A stretch of 64,000 bases of DNA from Imbricaverruca yamaguchii (Eukaryota; Arthropoda; Thecostraca; Neoverrucidae): contig JAOTOL010001228.1 in assembly GCA_034440575.1 (NCBI GenBank), positions 142,501-206,500 on the forward strand. Reading direction: 5' to 3'. The translations under genes and the position numbers were made by a program. Numbering within the stretch: position 1 is the first letter of the stretch; every line of letters starts with the position of its first letter. This document shows positions 1-11,794 of the stretch, piece by piece. The notes below the pieces were generated by a model. It saw nothing but the letters and a program-made list of their open reading frames with translations. It had not been told where the DNA came from and did no database searches.

Positions 1-19
1 TCAACGCTTGTGATATGTG

Positions 20-380
20 CATTGTGAATGGCAACCGTGATATTACGCACAAGTCTCCCGGTGCCGCCGTGTAGTGTGAATGGGTGCCGTGATATTACGC
101 ACAAGTCTCCCGGTGCCGCCGTGTAGTGTGAATGGGTGCCGTGATATTACGCACAAGTCTCCCGGTACCGCCGTGCAGTATGAGTGGCAACTATAATCTT
201 ACGCATCAGTCTACCGGTCCCGTTGTGCAGTGCGAGTGGAAACTGTGATCTTGCGCGCCGTTCTCTAAGTCACACTGTGCAGTGTGAGTGGTAACCGTGA
301 TCTTACGCCCAAATCTCTCGGTCTCGCTGTGCAGTGTGATATCGCGCACAAGTATCTCGGTCCCTCCGTGCAGTGTTCAG
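20..380. repeat. Minisatellite, ~52-bp unit
   Basis: About seven head-to-tail copies of a ~52-bp unit built around 'GTGATATTACGCACAAGTCT' and 'CCGTGTAGTGTGAATGG'. Copies starting near 33, 85 and 137 are almost identical; later ones (189, 239, 292, 330) diverge and shorten. The gradient suggests recent amplification at the left side. It lies in the intron upstream of the first recognised exon. Confidence 0.9.
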
Positions 381-615
381 GCTTCATGTGTGCCATTTGA
401 TCTGCAACTTGACTGAAGCTGTCGATACAGGAACTTTCTATGAATTTTCACCTTTGGCTTGCACTGGAGGCTCACTGCTTGACCGACAGCACAGTACAGT
501 TGGCACCATTGAATCCATCACCAGTGAGACCAGCACCTTCTCCACAATCCATACCATAGCACATTGCATAGGGTATGCATGTCGCGCTATGCTGTGACAC
601 GGACCCTGTCCACAG

Positions 616-980
616 CTCCCTGCCGCTGTTCGCGAGGCTGGGCGACGCCGACAACGCGTGCATCCTGGGCCTGCTGGCGTGCGTGTGCGCCGCCCTGTCG
701 GCGGCCGGCGGCGTGCTCTCCTACTTCGCCTTCTTCTCGGCGCGGGCGGTGACGTCGCCATCGCCGCACCACATGTCGGCGGCCATGGCGGCGCTGGGGC
801 CGCTGCTGCTGGCGGCCGCCGCCGCCACGGTGGTCGCCGCCGGCCGGCTGTACTCGGCGGGCGGCTGCTCCGGCCAGCCGGGCTGGCTGCGGCGGCGGCG
901 GCCGTACGCCGCCATGGCGGAGCGCGCGCGAGCCGCCGCCAGCGCCGACAACGCCGCGTTCCAGGCGGACGCGGCGAGGT
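616..980 (+). CDS. Exon A of a multi-pass membrane RING protein (partial gene)
   Basis: This GC-rich exon encodes ~121 residues in the frame whose first full codon is at 617. The acceptor is 'CTGTCCACAG' ending at 615. Two hydrophobic segments are visible: one around 'ACILGLLACVCAALSAAG' through 'VLSYFAFF', the other around 'AALGPLLLAAAAATVVAAG'. An Arg-rich loop ('WLRRRRPYAAMAERARAAA') follows. Two donors are possible: GAG|GTGTGG (exon ends 978) and GGT|GTGGGT (exon ends 980). Only the second leaves one base over, which matches the two-base start of the exon at 27033 (joint codon TCG, Ser). I therefore chose 980, but a missing exon in the 26-kb gap would also fit. Membership in the same gene as the RING exon is inferred from phase, strand and membrane character. 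Upstream exons and the start codon lie outside the window. Confidence 0.55.
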
Positions 981-1058
981 GTGGGTAGCGGCGAGGCGCG
1001 GGTAGCGGCGAGGCGCGGGTAGCGGCGAGGCGCGGGTAGCGGCGAGGCGCGGGTAGCG
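971..1058. repeat. 17-bp tandem repeat carrying the exon A donor
   Basis: Five copies of a 17-bp unit 'GCGAGGCGCGGGTAGCG'. The first copy reads GCGAGGTGTGGGTAGCG and holds both candidate splice donors of exon A; the other four have GC in place of the GT. The exon/intron border is thus the first monomer of the array. Confidence 0.85.
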
Positions 1059-1103
1059 GCCGACTCCCCGGGACTCGGCCGGCGCGTGATGTTCGTGCCA
1101 GCG

Positions 1104-1640
1104 CTGCAGACTGACGGATAACAGCAGCAGACTGACGGACAACGGCAGCAAACTGACGGACAACAGCAGCAGACTGACGGACACCGACAGCAGCAGACTG
1201 ACGGACACCGACAGCAGACTAACGGGCAACGGCTGCAGACTGACGGACAACGGCAGCAGACTGACGGACAACGGCAGCAGACTGACGGACACCGACAGCA
1301 GCAGACTGACGGACACTGACAGCAGACTAACGGGCAACGGCTGCAGACTGACGGACAACGGCAGCAGACTGACGGACACCGGCAGCAGACTGACGGACAA
1401 CAGCAACAGACTGACGGACAACAGCAGCAGACTGATGGACAACAGCAGCAGACTGACGGACAACAGCAGCAGACTGACGGACAGGGGCTGCAGACTGACG
1501 GACAACAGCAGACTGACGGACAACGGCAGCAGACTGACGGACAACAGCAGACTGACGGACAACAGCAGACTGACGGACAACGGCTGCAGACTGACGGACA
1601 GCGGCTGCAGACTGACGGACAACAGCAGCAGCAGGACCGA
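1104..1640. repeat. Minisatellite, 15/18/21-bp units (CAGACTGACGGACAACRGCAG)
   Basis: About 27 copies of a CAGACTGACGGACA core followed by a variable number of CAG/CRG triplets, so the period moves between 15, 18 and 21 bp. A higher-order unit is visible: the stretch ending with 'CGGGCAACGGCTG' near 1210 recurs near 1330. Unit lengths divisible by three leave open frames on both strands; I see no protein signal in them. Confidence 0.92.
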
Positions 1641-2460
1641 CTGCCCTCTCAAGATGAACACAGTGTGTTGACATATGTAACGGACGGAAGTGTGCAGTCG
1701 TCGGCATTAGTAGCGAAATGTTCAGGGAACGTGAACAGCCATGTTGGGGGAATAACTTCGACATGTGCATCCGCAAAACTATGGGACCATTGTCATCAGC
1801 TTAGTGGTATTTCTCCACAGTAATGATGTTATGTGATAGTTATCTATTATGACAATTGTGCCAAACATCTTTTCCCTTTCAGGGCAACCGTATTACGTAT
1901 TGTTTGCATGACATGGAAACTGTGACACATATTGGTTCTTCTCATGGATGCCTTGACACATGTTGGCTCCCTGGTGCGACGCGCATTTGCCCCCGATCAT
2001 GGTTCCGGGGTAACATGTTGGTTCTCATGTATGGTGCCGATGTCACACGTTTCCCGTTGATCACGGTAGCAATGTCCCTTGCCAGTCCCCTGTCACGTTA
2101 ACTATGTCGCAGTCAGTGACTTCACGTCACAAAGCGGTGAACAAGCCATGTCGCGAATTAATGAATGGTGTACATGGTTCCTGAAGCGTCGATCCCACAT
2201 ATTGAAAGATCAAAACTGAACAACGACAGACAGATAGCTCATCTTTTCGGACTGCGATTGTCTTCTCTTGTCGTCGGATCTACCGCCTCAATTTCGTAAG
2301 TACGAGAATACCATCCAAAATGATCTTTTAAGGGATACCTGTACGCTCAGTGTTCGGGACACTAACCAGTCTTCCACTCCTTCGCATTTTCATGCTATTT
2401 TGGCCTTCGGTTTGCACTCCACTTCCAAGCTAGAGCGCGCTTCCGCGACGAAGAGACCTT
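1641..2460. other. Intronic spacer, no gene seen
   Basis: Unique-looking sequence between two minisatellites. Short open frames occur here but none shows a domain, splice borders or biased composition. Confidence 0.5.
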
Positions 2461-2461
2461 C

Positions 2462-3800
2462 GTGTGGGACGGACGATAAGCAACCCGTCACCGCGGCACC
2501 AGTGCGGGACAGACGGCAGGCCACCCGCCACCGCGACACCAGTGTGGGACGGCAGGCCACCCACCACCACAGCATCAGTGTGGGACGGCAGGCCACCCGC
2601 CACCGCGGCACCAGTGTGGGACGGCAGGCCACCCGCCACCGCGGCACCAGTGTGGGACGGACGGCAGGCCACCCGCCACCGCGGCATCAGTGTGGGACGG
2701 ACGGCAGGCCACCCGCCACCACGGCACCAGTGTGGGACGGACGATAAGCAACTCGTCACCGCGGCACCAGTGCGGGACGGACGGCAGGCCACCCGCCACC
2801 ACAGCACCAGTGTGGGACGGCAGGCCATCCGCCACCGCGGCACCAGTGTGGGACGGCAGGCCACCCACCACCACGGCACCAGTGTGGGACGGCAGGCCAC
2901 CCGTCACCGCGACACCAGTGTGGGACGGACTGCAGGCCACCCGCCACCGCGGCACCAGTGTGGGACGGCAGGCCACCCACCACCACGGCACCAGTGTGGG
3001 ACGGCAGGCCACCCGCCACCGCGGCACCAGTGTGGGACGGCAGGCCACCCACCACCACGGCACCAGTGTGGGACAGACGGCAGGCCACCCGCCACCGCGG
3101 CACCAGTGTGGGACGGCAGGCCACCCGCCACCGCGGCACCAGTGTGGGACGGCAGGCCACCCACCACCACGGCACCAGTGTGGGACGGCAGGCCACCCGC
3201 CACCGCGGCACCAGTGTGGGACGGCAGGCCACCCACCACCACGGCACCAGTGTGGGACGGCAGGCCACCCGCCACCGCGACACCAGTGTGGGACGGACTG
3301 CAGGCCACCCGCCACCGCGGCACCAGTGTGGGACGGCAGGCCACCCGCCACCGCGACACCAGTGTGGGACGGACGATTAGCCACCCGTCACCGCGGCACC
3401 AGTGTGGGACGGCAGGCCACCCGCCACCGCGGCACCAGTGTGGGACGGCAGGCCACCCGCCACCGCGGCACCAATGTGGGACAGACTGCAGGCCACCCGC
3501 CACCGCGACACCAGTGTGGGACGGACGATAAGCCACCCGCCACCGCGGCACCAGTGTGGGACGGCAGGCCACCCGCCACCGCGGCACCAATGTGGGACAG
3601 ACTGCAGGCCACCCGCCACCGCGACACCAGTGTGGGACGGACGATAAGCCACCCGCCACCGCGGCACCAGTGTGGGACGGACGGCAGGCCACCCGCCACC
3701 GCGGCACCAGTGTGGGACAGACGGCAGGCCACCCGCCACCGCGACACCAGTGTGGGACGGACGATAAGCCACCCGCCACCGCGGCAGCAGTGTGGGACGG
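2462..3800. repeat. Minisatellite, 36-bp unit with 40-bp variants
   Basis: About 35 copies of a unit running GGCAGGCCACCCGCCACCGC then GGCACCAGTGTGGGAC. Variants insert 'GGAC' or 'GGACGATAAGC' before the next unit, and 'CCACCACCACGG' replaces 'CCGCCACCGCGG' in many copies. The two subtypes alternate regularly at about 2950-3270, indicating a 72-bp higher-order repeat. The 36-bp length keeps frames open, giving a spurious 12-residue repeat GRPPATAAPVWD; composition and absence of splice or start context argue against coding. Confidence 0.95.
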
Positions 3801-4249
3801 CGCAGGCAGTGGACGTCACAGACGGCCATGAAGTACCGATTGGCACCGTTTACAACCCCGGATATCGCGAATCATTTCTGACCGCCACGGCGTGTGGACA
3901 GCTGATCGCGTGGGAGTGGGGGTGGGTGGGGGTGGTCAACAACGCCGCCGCCTCACACACACACACTGCCGCCAGCCATCGTGCATAAGTCGCCCACGGA
4001 TTGTCCCGCCACCCGCCATTAATTCGGCCAGCATCGAAAGGCGGATGGGCGAGGCCTGGCGATTCCCCGATCGAGGTCCGAATGTGCGGAATGCATCAAG
4101 CTTTGTCGGGCTTGGCTGCTGTGTTCGTGGTGTTGGTCGTGCTGTACCGCCTGTATATTGCTATCCAGAACCTTGTGTACCGTGGTAGAATGGTCGCTGG
4201 TCGTAATTATGGCCCCGAAGTTATGCATGTAATTAGCATATGATAAACG

Positions 4250-5000
4250 CCACGTTACCGGATGTCCATGCGTTATGGAACAGACCGAATAGAAATGTCG
4301 CCATTAGATCAAGCAAAGAGAGGAAATAAAATGGTTCTCTTGGTATTATCAGACATCCGAACGCTCTGGATCCCCCGCTGGATATCGGAAGTCGGCATAA
4401 TGTGCAGATGCTTCATATTTTGAAGCTTTGTTCTTGTTAAAAAAAAACTTCTTTCCGTTTCTTTGCTGGCGCTGACGGGATAAATATTGCACGACTCTGA
4501 AAATTGTGGGATCTTCAACTGCAAAAACAAGCTGTGTTTTGCCAACGGATCCGGCTATGCTGAATACTCAAGACAGAACAATAACATTGGGTTCGAATAC
4601 TGAATGTGGAGCAGTTCTTGGACAACGCCTTCAGTCACAATCATCATTTACATAAAATGGTGCTCAGCATCGAGATGTATTTGCTAAATACGGACAGTTA
4701 GCGCTGTTGGTCAAGTTTCATCTTGAAAATGACGCGTCTTTTTCGGCCCAAGTGCACCAAAATTGCATTATAAGATGCAGTACATGCTCTGTTTTCGGAC
4801 AGAAACACAGGTCCTGGCAATACAATGCGCACGTCGTATTAGTATTAATTGTGTGCCAATATTTATTAGTTTCAACACCCATGCTGTAGCTCTAGACCAC
4901 TCGACTAGCTGGACAGCCTCCGCCAGACGTTGGTGAGCATGTCCACTTGTGTTCCCTATCGCTCATAAGCTACTGGATATGACCATGAATCTTTGCTTCC
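4250..5000. other. Intronic spacer, nothing recognised
   Basis: AT-richer single-copy-looking sequence. Just before it, 4090-4190 can be read as a short hydrophobic peptide, but no acceptor or convincing donor supports it as an exon. Confidence 0.4.
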
Positions 5001-7140
5001 GGGGCATGTCCATGATATTAGCAACGCATTCGCATTCTGACTCAGCATCCTATTCGCATACACTCTGATTCCCTTCATTTTTTGCCAGGATATCATCTTT
5101 GTCGCTTGCAAATTTAAGGCAAAGAACAGTTATTCAGTAGGGCGAGCCGTTTGATCTCCAGAGATAAAGAAAGGCCGTTCAGGTAAAAAACGGAGTACCG
5201 CATAACATTCGAAGCATTTCCCTTAGCCGAATGATTCCAACGCCGAGGTGTCCGCTGTCCATCAAAGATGCAGCACATCGAATTACGTGATCTTCATTGT
5301 CACAGTTTGACCTCAGATCACCAAAGTTTGTTTTACTCATGCACTATATCTACTTCCGGGGTACCGGATAAATGAATGGCGACACATTGGATTTATCTGA
5401 TTTTTCCAGGTAATGGTGTACATAGCACATACACAGTGCACATCGGTCAAAATGACCCGTCATGGTTTTCGGTGCATCAAAGTTTACAACAAAAAAAAAC
5501 ACAAGTACCAAACATACAAAATGTTTGTGTACCCTATAATGTCCGAAACATTTTGCTTGATACCACGAAATAACAATCAGACATTGAATCTGGCTCATGG
5601 ATGCAGCACAGTCAAGCGTCTGACGTACAAACTCAAAGTTTGACCTATGTTCACAAAATATGGTTTTGACCTTGCGCTATTGCCATCTACGGTGTACGGA
5701 ATAATGTTTTCCTAAATGCATTCACCGGATGGACACTAGCTCCGAATAATTTCCCATCGGACAAGAAAACAGCACATCCAAGCAAATTACCTTCAAGGTC
5801 AGCGTTTGACCTCGGGTCAAGATAAACACTAACATTACGGCCTATTGGAAAATTACGGTGTATGCACCTTCAATACAAGAAACAGTACACTGGGTGACCT
5901 GACCGCTGTTGATGACGCATTTCGTCAGGCAGCACCAGCATCTCATTCAGCAACGCATTCAGAAACGCATTCACCAATATCCTCCGATTCGTCTGATAAT
6001 GTAGGACAATCTTCGCAGCCATACCCGTGGATGCACAAGGACACGATTTTTGTCACGACGACAGAGGCGTAAAGGTCGATGAGGTCAAATATGTTGTACC
6101 GCATAACTTGTCGGATATCTCACTTACTGGAGTAAGCAAACGGATGTGCCACCGCTATCAAGGCGGCATGCAGCACACCAAGTTAACTATTCACTTTACG
6201 TCACCATTTGACCTTAGTTCAACGAGCAATTTAACCTTGCGTCCTGGGATTTAACCTTCATGGGAAAATTGCGGAGTACCGATGAACAACTTCCTGAATA
6301 CATTAATGGGATGGATATCGAATAATTTCCCACCGAGCAAGGAAGCAGCACACCCGAACAGGATAATCAAGGTCCGCGTTCGATTTCAGGTCAGGTTTGA
6401 TCAAATTCAGAAAATGAAAGTGGTCCACTGGGGTACCGCATGTGAGCCAAACGAAGCATTGGACGCAGATTATTTCAACATTGATACATATACTATCAAT
6501 ACAAGAAACAGGAAACTGCGTGATTTGGCCTCTATCGATGATGCATTTCACCAGGTAGCACTGGCATTCCATTCAGCAGCGCATTTAGAAACCCAATCAC
6601 GAATATCCTCTAATTCGTTGGAAAATTTGACACAACCTTTCGCAGCCATACTCGCGTATGCACGACACGATTTTTTTCCTACGACGAACTTTTTCGCCTA
6701 TAGAACCCAAAAGGTCAACGGGGTCAAATCTGTAGTAGCGCATAGCTTGCCATATACTTCACCTATTGGAATGATTTAAACGTTGTGCCACCCATATCAA
6801 AGTGATATGCAGCACACCAAGTCACCTAGTCATACGAGGTCACAATTTGATCTCAGGTCAACGAATACCATGGGAAAATTATGGAACACCGAAAAAAAAT
6901 TCCTCAATGCATTCATCGGATGCATATTAGCGTCGAATAATCTCCCACCGAGCAAGGAAGTAGCTCTTCCGAACATCTGGCCTTCAAGGTCAGCGCTTGG
7001 CCTCAGGTCAGGCTTGATTAAATTCAGAACATAAAAGTATTCACTGGAGTCCGCATGTGTGCGAAACGAAGTATTGAAGGCAGACCATCTCAACACTGAT
7101 ATATGCACTATCAATACAAGAAACAGTACAATATACTCTA
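5000..7140. repeat. Diverged tandem repeat, ~0.6-kb unit, 3-4 copies
   Basis: The phrase 'CCACCGAGCAAGGAAG' followed by 'TCAAGGTC..CG.T.G..CTC.GGTCA' occurs near 6330 and 6945, with an older form near 5755 and a weaker one near 5210. Each copy continues with 'ACTATCAATACAAGAAACAG' (present near 6490 and 7108; a related form at 5868) and with a block around 'CGCAGCCATAC' (6016 and 6640). Spacing of 575-615 bp shows an old tandem array of a ~600-bp unit. I see no conserved open frame through it. Confidence 0.7.
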
Positions 7141-7149
7141 ATGTATTAT

Positions 7150-7245
7150 ATACCATCTAACCTAATACAATCTAACCTAACCTAGCCTAACGTAACCTTG
7201 CATACATAACGTAACCTTGCATACCTAACTGTATTTCCATACACG
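7150..7245. repeat. Degenerate CCTAA-like tract
   Basis: A run of CTAACCTAA-type words mixed with a duplicated 'CATACATAACGTAACCTTG' segment. It resembles a decayed arthropod telomeric repeat and is much weaker than the clean run at 17475. Confidence 0.45.
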
Positions 7246-7249
7246 CAAT

Positions 7250-9800
7250 AACACAGCTGTATTGCTCTGCATACACAATACGCTATTCACCTATATAAAG
7301 TCCTTCTTACGGGAGCTTGGCTGGCAAGGCAGCACGTGCGGCCTCCATAATTTTCGACCGATGAAGTTGGCTCCAACAAGCCCACTAATCCATCGATGCA
7401 ATGAGCCGGTTGTGAATGTCGAAAATGATGTCTTGCAATGTTTCAGGACAGCCTTGATTGTATGGAAAGTATTTTATGTGGATAACATATATTTGTATCG
7501 TGGGAATCATAACAGTATGCACTTCACTTTTCATTCAAAATTGGCCTGATAGGGAGCAGAGGGTTGGGAGCAGGGGCGTTGATGGGGTGGGAAGCAGAAC
7601 CTGTTTTTTTTGCGGGTCACGACACGTGTCACTCTCCTCGCGATGGGCGACACCTGGCATGCAGCAGGTGACCATGTCTAATGGGAGAAATGTAGCCGGT
7701 ACATGGAGCTGGGTAATGACCGCAACGGTGCATCGTCACTATTGACCGTCTTCCAACCGGATCCAATCGTGAAAAACAAAGGAAACGGAAGCGTTTTTCT
7801 TACACCATTCCCCACCTCCCACGTTTGCACCTCCCATAGGTGCACCTTCCACGTGAGAAAAAAATGTTTTCATTTCCGAGCTTAGAGATTGTCCTTTGTA
7901 TCTCGTGATATCGGTTTGATGTCGATCGGTCCATTGGTTCGCGAGGTATAACGGTCGAAACCGAGCCGATTCGTCGCACTTTAATTTGTTGTATGCAAAA
8001 TTCCCGTTTTACACCCTAAGCCGATCGACGACAGAGGATTTCGGTGCAACCTGTTATCCCATCACCTCGGTGTCGCTCACGTGAAGATTGGGTCGCTCAC
8101 AAGTTGCATGATTATCATCATCAGGTCTTGAGCTAGTTTTATTTGCATAGTCAATCGACAGAACGGTTGAAAGCCCGGTATATATTTCAACAACGGGTTA
8201 AAAAGCTCACCGGTCCCAACCGTCCGTTCAGACCAGGCTTTCGGTTCTTACATTGGCTACCTCCAGTGCACATCCGCAGACAGCGCCACCTACATAGGCA
8301 CAGAAGCGCCACCTACGCAAGCACAGCAGCGCCACCTATATTACTATATAGCTTGCTTTTTGTTTTTGATTTCTTAGATTAGGCGCTTCGGTCTCTTACA
8401 ACCGTTTCGCTCGGACCTAACTGCAACTGTATCATACCCATGTACAGATAACCGGATAAGCAACGATGTTGATTGATTGATATCATCATAAGCCATGAAG
8501 AATTACGAACCAAACATTCCCATGGAAGGGAGCAGAATTGATTTAGCAAAATTTCGTGAAAGGACTCCTCGGAGAACAACGGAATGCATCAAATGTAAAT
8601 ACAATCTGGCAACGATGCATTGTACCTTTGGGATCGCATTGATATAAAAAACATACCGCAAGCACGCAAGTATTGTGTAGGCATCGGAAAACACTGACTC
8701 ACCCTGGACAAAAAAGAGAAGTTTTTCATGGTTTCTGTTGCGTGCTATCGCAGCACACTTGTCTGGTATGTTATATTATGATATGCGCTTTTCTCTCACT
8801 CACAGTGTAGTGGCATGGATGGCACACGCTCTTTTCTCACTCACAGTGCAGCGGCATAGATCGCACACACTCTTGCATTCGCTGCTCTTTTGTCAGCCTT
8901 TTACTTCAGTCGGATAATTCCCTACCCCCTAAGTGATAACCTGGTGTTCTAGACGTATGGTTGTTTTTTTATCTTTACCTTGAGCATCACTTCAATTGCA
9001 AATTGTTCTTACCAGCAGACTAAGTGGCGTAAATCTAGTATGCAGACATAATTGAGGGCAGGGTCGAATAGTTCGCGCTCTGGAGGGCCGCATAGGAGAG
9101 GGGAGGGGGAGGGATTTGGCCCCTGACCGTTAAATTTAGGAAACTACTGAAACTATAAGCACAACATTTGGAGAGTAGATTACGGATGTCGTGAACTCAC
9201 TGCAGTGCAAATTCCATGACCGTAGATTAACGCCTTCAGGGTTCGATGAGGTCGAGTTCATCAGCTACACCGTCGCCACCGCACCGCAGAAGCCTTTGTG
9301 ACCTTGAAGGCTTAGCAGCCGCCACCCAGTCGGTCGAAACGACACCCCCACAATTTCTATATTTGCTGACGAACTCCGATTTTTGTTCCAAGGATGCGCT
9401 CACCGATTTTTAACAAAGTCACAAGATTGCATTACAATGTCGCCGCCTTTTATGAGATGACAACAACAAAAATAAAAGGGGGCGGATTACGCCCCCTCCA
9501 CGATGCACGTGCTAAACAGGCTCATCTTATACTTACATCAATCCTGTGACATTTGTCCCCCCCCCCCAATAATTTTCATAAAACAACTATGGAATCGCAC
9601 GTTTCCACTTAGGGAGCCTGGACGTCAGTGCGACGTTGTCTCCAGATGACATCTCACGTTTCATTGAGCAGCTAGCAAACTATTATTGCAAACATGCAAT
9701 ATAAAATAAGCTAATAAAAATTTACAGCCCGGTGGGAGGGGGCCTTGCTATGGTTGGGCCACATGCCGTCGCTGTCGGTGTAAATTTGTCACACTCACAA
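7250..9800. other. Intronic spacer with minor local repeats
   Basis: No gene is visible. Small direct repeats occur: three copies of a ~24-bp unit ending 'AGCGCCACCTA' at 8278-8340, and two copies of a ~41-bp unit around 'TCTCACTCACAGTG' at 8790-8880. Confidence 0.5.
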
Positions 9801-9807
9801 ATGCGTT

Positions 9808-9985
9808 CACTTTTATTTGGTTGGTTGGTTATTAGTTTTACGACACATCGACCGTTGAGTCATGTAGCGTCGCCAATCTCTCACGCCGATTGGTCGCGGG
9901 CGAAGAGTAGCGACAGGTGAGACTCGAACCCATAACCTTTCGATTGTGAGACGAGCAACTTACCCCTGGGCTATTCGTTCCCGTT
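9808..9985 (-). mobile_element. tRNA-derived SINE (Val-like head)
   Basis: On the minus strand the head (9985 to about 9910) has an RNA polymerase III A box 'TAGCCCAGGGGTAAG' and a B box 'GGTTCGAGTC' with proper spacing. Between them, loop CT-CAC-AA gives a CAC (valine-type) anticodon position, but the anticodon stem pairs only partly and no complete acceptor stem forms. This marks a SINE rather than a working tRNA. The body runs to a tail 'GTGTCGTAAAACTAATAACC' and further AACCAACC repeats ending AAATAAAA. The tail resembles that of the SINE at 63445-63630. Confidence 0.75.
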
Positions 9986-10129
9986 CACTTTCATTTACGA
10001 TAACAATTAAAAGAAGCAGGCAATGCAAGTCCACTGCGACGTTAATCCGATAATTCTGGCACCACTGCGGCGCGACAACTGCATGCCGTTGTCTTTCATG
10101 TCGTCGAACTGACGAAAGCCGACTGGCTG

Positions 10130-10430
10130 GGGTTACGTCAGTTTGGCCGCGGTCCAGGTCGGCCGGTCCAAACGGCTTCCCGGCGGCCGGTGCAGGCCTA
10201 CTCCGCCGCGGGCACGTGACCATCCCCTCCCCCTCCCCCAGGCGGCTCCCGACTGTCTCACGCCAGCTGACGCGACGCCATTCATTGGCCGGCGCACACG
10301 TGTAAGGGACCTCCCCGCCCTCCGCACTGCACACTCTGGCTGTTTGCCGAGGGGTGGCACGTGCTTCACCACAAAGGTGCGGACCGAGGACTGTTGTTTT
10401 GGCAGCCACGTGGCCGTTCACCATTGGTTT
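10130..10430. promoter_or_regulatory. GC-rich block with clustered CACGTG boxes
   Basis: A ~300-bp GC-rich patch in AT-rich surroundings has four CACGTG E-boxes (near 10204, 10298, 10348, 10408), an ATTGGC (inverted CCAAT) near 10285 and a pyrimidine/C-rich tract. This is enhancer- or promoter-like for bHLH-ZIP factors (USF/MITF/SREBP class). No Inr plus donor pair was found, so it is only a candidate regulatory element. Confidence 0.3.
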
Positions 10431-11231
10431 GACCCTTTTTGCCGGCTACCTGCCATATTCACGTCACTTGGCATCTTGGCCAAAGCGAACCGTGTGACAT
10501 TTATGGTGGTGTGTAGTGGCACACTTATTACTCATTTATTAATTATACATTACTGTTTATACATTTCCTGTCTATGCGGTATTTAAGGAGGTACTAGATA
10601 AGGATGCCTTTCATTTTAAGCAACCTGGCGATGGAGAAGTGACGGACATTCTATGATAGTGAAACCTCACTTCTGAAAAATGATGTGCTGAGTTGGTATC
10701 ATCCTGTCAGAATAAGTAATAGGACCTGGAACAATTGGAATATGTGTGGACACGAGATGCTATTGGGTACACATGATTTTGATATGACAACGATGCGAAC
10801 ACGTTGGAAAACAAACACATAAATATAATGCAAAACATGAAGAAATACAGCTGAATGAATTAATGAATGTGAATGAATGTGGGTATTGCGAATAAAGGAC
10901 ATACAAAACAAGGTGCGTGAAATATTTACAGAAGAAAGGAGAGGAAAATCGAGCAACCAGCTTGTTGCTCCTTTGCATTAAAAAATACAGTCAGGGTTCG
11001 TGCTCTGTGAACTTAGGGTTGGATAATAATGACCAGTTCACTCTTTTGCCTTTTATCAAAAGAAAGCAGATATGTATGTAAAACAAAATTGACTAATTCG
11101 TGCTACTAGCTCCAAAGCATTTCAAACGGTCTTTGTCGGCGTATAATCTGTTCTCAAGAATAGCGTAGGTGCGCACAGCTGGTGACAACATGAATGTACA
11201 CTTGTGCAACATGAAGAAACGATTTAATTCC

Positions 11232-11235
<4 letters not shown>

Positions 11236-11312
<77 letters not shown>
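11236..11312. repeat. (TA)n microsatellite
   Basis: About 37 uninterrupted TA units, ending in a short TATGTATATTTATATG tail. Confidence 0.97.
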
Positions 11313-11315
<3 letters not shown>

Positions 11316-11444
11316 TTATATGTACATTGCCAGCCTGTCGTTTTTATCATAAGCCCACAACACATCTCTTGGGAGTTGATGTCGACCAACTATGATAACA
11401 ATATATTCAGATGAGAACATCGATCAACATGGATAATGAAGTGG

Positions 11445-11535
11445 CCACACAATCACAACACAAGTGGAGAACGATGCTACCACACCACCGCAACACACGT
11501 GGAGAACGATGTTATCACACCACAACACAAGGGAC
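11445..11535. repeat. Short ~41-bp direct repeat
   Basis: Two to three imperfect copies of 'CACAACACAAGTGGAGAACG' followed by 'ATG.TA.CACACCAC'. Confidence 0.6.
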
Positions 11536-11786
11536 GACGAATCACCGACCTTTTCAAGACAGGGAGGTTACGACGCGTTCTCCCACGTGAGGAGGTACGT
11601 CATTGGTGACGTTTAGAACTGCGAGATTCTCAATATTTTGTGCCACCTGCGCAGTGAGTGTGCCGTCGTTAGCGAAGCTTAATCGAACCCGATGTTCGGG
11701 CCAGCAGCATCCATCCGTATTGGACTATAATTATAAATAATACCTACACAAGAGCCATTGGTGCTAACACGAGGGAGATACGGGGC

Positions 11787-11794
11787 ATGTTCAT
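11787..11794. repeat. Target-site duplication (left), ATGTTCAT
   Basis: ATGTTCAT directly precedes the left inverted end of the DNA transposon and recurs directly after the right end at 14691-14698. Confidence 0.8.

Noticed and set aside
438..1661. 407-codon minus-strand frame with SVSLLPLSVSLQP repeats
   Set aside because: Shadow of the CAGACTGACGGACA minisatellite and of exon A on the opposite strand.
2464..3988. Long overlapping open frames (up to 432 codons) on both strands over the 36-bp array
   Set aside because: They exist on several frames at once because the unit is stop-free and 36 bp long. No domain, signal peptide or splice context.
4001..4243. Short frame with a hydrophobic stretch ('LAAVFVVLVVLYRLYIAI')
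   Set aside because: No acceptor site or convincing donor, and composition differs from exons A-E. It could be a missed membrane exon, but I cannot support it.
9910..9983. Functional tRNA-Val on the minus strand
   Set aside because: Anticodon stem and acceptor stem do not pair properly and a SINE body and tail follow.
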